Shown here one piece after another: positions 13,156 to 15,794 of a stretch of DNA of 15,794 nucleotides (the stretch's first letter is position 1; each line of letters starts with the position of its first letter). Source of the stretch: Porphyromonadaceae bacterium UBA7332 (GTDB lineage Bacteria > Bacteroidota > Bacteroidia > Bacteroidales > UBA7332). A program made the translations under genes and the position numbers. The DNA is taken from positions 1-15,794 of the forward strand of contig DKPO01000034.1 in the NCBI GenBank assembly GCA_002471225.1, in the 5' to 3' direction. Under the pieces are notes generated by a model. It did no database searches and was not told the DNA's origin. It saw only the letters and a list, made by a program, of their open reading frames with translations.

Positions 13156-13731
13156 ATGAAAAGTATTAAAGGTAGTCGTACAGAGCAAAACTTATTGAAA
13201 GCTTTTGCCGGGGAATCACAAGCAAGAATGCGTTATACTTATTTCTCAAAAGTAGCCGAGAAAGAAGGTTATGAGTACATCGCTGCATTATTTATGGAAA
13301 CGGCAGAACAAGAGAAAGAACATGCTAAACGTTTCTTTAAATTCTTAGAAGGTGGTATGGTAGAAATTACTGCATCTTATCCTGCCGGAATTATCGGAAC
13401 GACTGAGCAAAATCTGGAAGAGGCTGCTGCCGGAGAATATGAAGAATGGCATGATCTGTATCCTAAATTTGCTGATATTGCAGAAGAAGAAGGATTTCAG
13501 GCTGTTGCTGCAGCATTCCGTAATATTGCTAAAGTGGAAGTTGAGCACGAAGATCGTTATCGTATCGTTTTGGACTTTGTTAAGAACAACAACGTCTTTA
13601 AACGCGATGAAGAAATCCTTTGGCAATGTCGTAAATGCGGATATGTGCATGAAGGCGAAACAGCGCCGAAAGCTTGTCCTGCATGTTTGCATCCGCAAGC
13701 GTATTTCGAACCAAAGAAAAGCTGGTATTAA
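13156..13731 (+). CDS. rbr: rubrerythrin (peroxide-reducing diiron protein)
   Basis: Rubrerythrin reduces hydrogen peroxide to water in anaerobes, taking electrons through its rubredoxin domain from an NADH-linked reductase in the cytoplasm. The 191-residue protein has the standard layout. A ferritin-like four-helix domain carries diiron ligands E20 (AGES), E53 and H56 (EKEH), E94 and E97 (GEYEEW) and E128/H131 (EVEH). A C-terminal rubredoxin domain has its iron bound by C158, C161, C174 and C177 (CRKCG and CPAC). All expected ligands are present and the length is normal. Its place directly opposite oxyR suggests peroxide-induced control. A near-consensus -7 box, TATTTATG, lies at 13124-13131. 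A strong terminator follows the gene, so it is probably monocistronic. Confidence 0.97.
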   Translation: MKSIKGSRTEQNLLKAFAGESQARMRYTYFSKVAEKEGYEYIAALFMETAEQEKEHAKRFFKFLEGGMVEITASYPAGIIGTTEQNLEEAAAGEYEEWHDLYPKFADIAEEEGFQAVAAAFRNIAKVEVEHEDRYRIVLDFVKNNNVFKRDEEILWQCRKCGYVHEGETAPKACPACLHPQAYFEPKKSWY

Positions 13732-13745
13732 TCAGATACGATATG

Positions 13746-13778
13746 AAGAGGAATTGCCTGTCGCAATTCCTCTTTTTT
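13746..13778 (+). terminator. Rho-independent terminator after rubrerythrin
   Basis: An 11-12 bp perfect stem, AGAGGAATTGC (13747-13757) with GCAATTCCTCT (13763-13773), a 5-base loop and a T-run to 13778. It starts 15 bases after the stop codon and separates the gene from surE. Confidence 0.93.
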
Positions 13779-13859
13779 ATCTCACTCCCGAAGGTTCTAT
13801 GAATTATCCCGCGAAATTCGTATCTTGCAAAAAAATATATACCAATTAGAACAGAATCT

Positions 13860-14636
13860 ATGAATAATCGTCCTTTAATACTAATCACCAATGATGATGG
13901 CTATCAGGCAAAAGGAATCGAGTCTTTGGTAAGATCGATCTGTCATTTGGGAGATGTTATTGTTGTTGCTCCCGACGGTCCGCGCTCAGGTATGTCAAGT
14001 GCGATCACTTCGATTGTGCCTATCCGGGTGTCGAAGGTTAAAGAAATCATTGAAGATTGTGATGTAAAAATATATAAGTGTTCAGGTACTCCGGTTGACT
14101 GTATAAAACTGGCGTTGAATCAACTGACTCCGCGTAAGCCGGATATTATTCTTTCCGGAATTAATCACGGATCAAATGCGTCGATCAATGTCGTTTATTC
14201 CGGGACGATGGGCGCAGCACTTGAAGGCTGTATCAGTCGAATTCCGTCCATTGGTTTTTCTATTGAATCACACAGTGCAGATGCAGATTTTACTCCCTTT
14301 ATGGAATCGGTAAAACACATCACGGTTGACGTTTTGAAGCATGGTCTGCCTGAAGGCATATGTCTGAATGTAAATTATCCGGATGTAAAGAAGCTGAAAG
14401 GAACGAAAGTATGCCGTCAAGCGGACACATACTGGTCTGAAGAGTTTCAGGCATGTGTCGATCCACATGGAAAGAACTACTATTGGCTGACAGGAATGCC
14501 GGTTAACCGCAAGCCCGAATTAGACAATACAGATGATTTCTGGCTTTCAAAAGGTTATGCAACGGTTGTTCCGACTAAAGTCGATTTGACAGCAGAAGAG
14601 TTTATTCGTGAATTTGAATCCAGACTTGCTCAATGA
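13860..14636 (+). CDS. surE: 5'/3'-nucleotidase SurE
   Basis: A metal-dependent phosphatase that removes phosphate from nucleoside monophosphates, linked in other bacteria to stationary-phase survival; cytoplasmic. The 258-residue protein opens with the family hallmark LILITNDDGYQAKGI, giving metal-binding D12 and D13. Further active-site residues are S43 in PDGPRSGMSS and N102 in SGINHGSN. GTPVDCIKLAL (77-87) and YSGTMGAALEG are also typical, and length is normal. Its TGA overlaps the ATG of lpxB (ATGA, 14633-14636), so the two are probably translated in a coupled way from one transcript. The only promoter hint is TATCTTGC at 13821-13828, a weak match 32 bases upstream. Confidence 0.96.
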   Translation: MNNRPLILITNDDGYQAKGIESLVRSICHLGDVIVVAPDGPRSGMSSAITSIVPIRVSKVKEIIEDCDVKIYKCSGTPVDCIKLALNQLTPRKPDIILSGINHGSNASINVVYSGTMGAALEGCISRIPSIGFSIESHSADADFTPFMESVKHITVDVLKHGLPEGICLNVNYPDVKKLKGTKVCRQADTYWSEEFQACVDPHGKNYYWLTGMPVNRKPELDNTDDFWLSKGYATVVPTKVDLTAEEFIREFESRLAQ

Positions 14637-15757
14637 AATATTATCTGATAGCAGGAGAAGCTTCGGGTGATTTACATGCCTCTCATCTGATGGCCGCTAT
14701 TAAAGAACTCGACCCTCAGGCTGAGTTCCGTTTTTTTGGCGGTGATGAGATGCAAAAGGCAGGAGGGACACTGGTAAAACACTATCGGGAGCTTGCCTAT
14801 ATGGGTTTTGTAGATGTAGCCTTACATTTGAGGACCATTTTACGAAATATGAGCCAATGTAAGGAAGATATCCGCCGGTTTCGTCCGGACATAGTAATTC
14901 CGGTCGATTATCCGGGTTTTAACCTGAAGATTGCGCGTTTCGTTCATGATGAACTCCGGATACCGGTCTATTATTACATATCTCCTAAAATATGGGCATG
15001 GAAGGAAGGACGGATCAAAGCGATACGCAAATATGTGGATAAGATCTTGTCGATCCTTCCTTTTGAGGTTGCGTATTTCAAAAAGCATGACTATAAAGTG
15101 GACTACGTAGGCAATCCGTCTCTGGACGAAATAACGACTTATCTAAATACCCATACAAAAGAATCAGATCTGATAGCGACCGATAAACCGATTCTGGCTC
15201 TGTTATGTGGAAGCCGCAAACAGGAAATCAGAGATAATCTGCCGTTAATGCTTGCAGCTGCTTCCGCGTTTCCGCAATATCGTCTGATTATAGCAGGAGC
15301 GCCAGGTGTGGATATAAATATGTATGCTGAGTTTATTAAAGGATATGATGTACAGATTCTTTTCGGAGAAACCTATCGTATTCTGCAATCTGCAAAGGCA
15401 GCATTAGTCACTTCGGGTACGGCAACTCTCGAAACAGCTCTGTTCGGAGTTCCTCAGATTGTCTGTTACCGGACCGGTGGAGGGAAGCTTTTCTATAAGA
15501 TCATGGAAAAGATGCTTAAAGTACCTTATGTATCATTGGTCAATCTGATTGCCAATAAGCCTGTGGTTACAGAACTTTTGGGGTATAAAGCGAATGAAGA
15601 AAATCTGAAATCGGAATTAAATAAATTGACAAATGATCCGGCTTACAAAAAAGCTATCGCAAACGGATATTCGGAAATGAGAACCCTGTTGGGTGAACCC
15701 GGAGCTCCTTATCATGCAGCTCAGATCATTGTTTCCGATCTGATGAAAAAAAGATAA
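14633..15757 (+). CDS. lpxB: lipid-A-disaccharide synthase
   Basis: A GT19 glycosyltransferase that joins UDP-2,3-diacylglucosamine to lipid X to form the lipid A disaccharide at the inner face of the cytoplasmic membrane. The protein is complete at 374 residues. Visible family motifs are AGEASGD (7-13), FGGDEMQKAG (35-44), VDYPGFN (91-97, D92 matching the conserved catalytic aspartate), YISPKIWAWKEGR (115-127), LLCGSRKQEI (190-199) and the nucleotide-sugar region TSGTATLETALFGVPQIVCYR (260-280). Its start overlaps the surE stop. Its presence shows the host makes lipid A, so is Gram-negative. The last helix is rich in lysine and arginine (LMKKR), fitting a peripheral membrane enzyme. Confidence 0.96.
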   Translation: MKYYLIAGEASGDLHASHLMAAIKELDPQAEFRFFGGDEMQKAGGTLVKHYRELAYMGFVDVALHLRTILRNMSQCKEDIRRFRPDIVIPVDYPGFNLKIARFVHDELRIPVYYYISPKIWAWKEGRIKAIRKYVDKILSILPFEVAYFKKHDYKVDYVGNPSLDEITTYLNTHTKESDLIATDKPILALLCGSRKQEIRDNLPLMLAAASAFPQYRLIIAGAPGVDINMYAEFIKGYDVQILFGETYRILQSAKAALVTSGTATLETALFGVPQIVCYRTGGGKLFYKIMEKMLKVPYVSLVNLIANKPVVTELLGYKANEENLKSELNKLTNDPAYKKAIANGYSEMRTLLGEPGAPYHAAQIIVSDLMKKR

Positions 15758-15771
15758 TAGAATGAAATAAT

Positions 15772-15794
15772 AAAGAGGCTGTCTAACAACGTTT
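15772..15794 (+). terminator. possible first arm of the lpxB terminator, cut by the window edge
   Basis: The last bases, AAAGAGGCTGTCTAACAACG and a few more, start 15 bases after the lpxB stop. From memory, AGAGGCTGTCT...AGACAGCCTCT stems are common terminator sequences in Bacteroidales. Only one arm would be inside the window, so this cannot be confirmed here; a repeat or element end is an alternative. Confidence 0.35.

Overview
The window reads as chromosomal DNA from an anaerobic Gram-negative member of the Bacteroidales, probably near Dysgonomonas or Parabacteroides. That placement is an inference from gene content and promoter style, with no database search. The evidence is moderate GC with A/T-rich gaps, few Shine-Dalgarno sites, promoter boxes of the Bacteroidetes type (TAnnTTTG), a single-chain glycyl-tRNA synthetase, an OxyR/rubrerythrin pair, a secreted GH2 glycosidase and lipid A synthesis (LpxB).

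Left part (1-5255, all minus strand): a small XRE-type helix-turn-helix gene whose 3' end looks frameshifted; a strong terminator; a 48-residue charged protein lying 6 nt downstream of mnmE (tRNA wobble modification GTPase); an FKBP-type prolyl isomerase lipoprotein; a LemA-family membrane protein; and glyS. Hairpins separate glyS from lemA and the FKBP gene from mnmE. A gap of about 400 bases (5256-5657) then separates glyS from the rightward genes.

Middle (5658-12124, plus strand): an isocitrate dehydrogenase of the E. coli Icd type whose NADP-recognition residues are all replaced; an isolated secreted GH2 beta-galactosidase-like enzyme bounded by two strong terminators; and a CPA2/CHX-type cation/proton antiporter with a long cytoplasmic tail.

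Right part (12121-15794): oxyR (minus) ends tail-to-tail with the antiporter, their stop codons sharing TTAA, and is divergent from the rubrerythrin gene. This gives a compact peroxide-response pair with a 126-bp shared control region. surE and lpxB follow on the plus strand with an ATGA overlap. The window ends in what may be the first arm of the lpxB terminator.

Most of the window is housekeeping and stress metabolism. I saw no CRISPR array, rRNA, tRNA, insertion sequence, phage or obvious defence cassette, and I do not think it holds a dramatic new system. The items most worth checking are the cofactor pocket and metal-site substitution of the isocitrate dehydrogenase, the frameshifted regulator at the left edge, and the small MnmE-linked protein.
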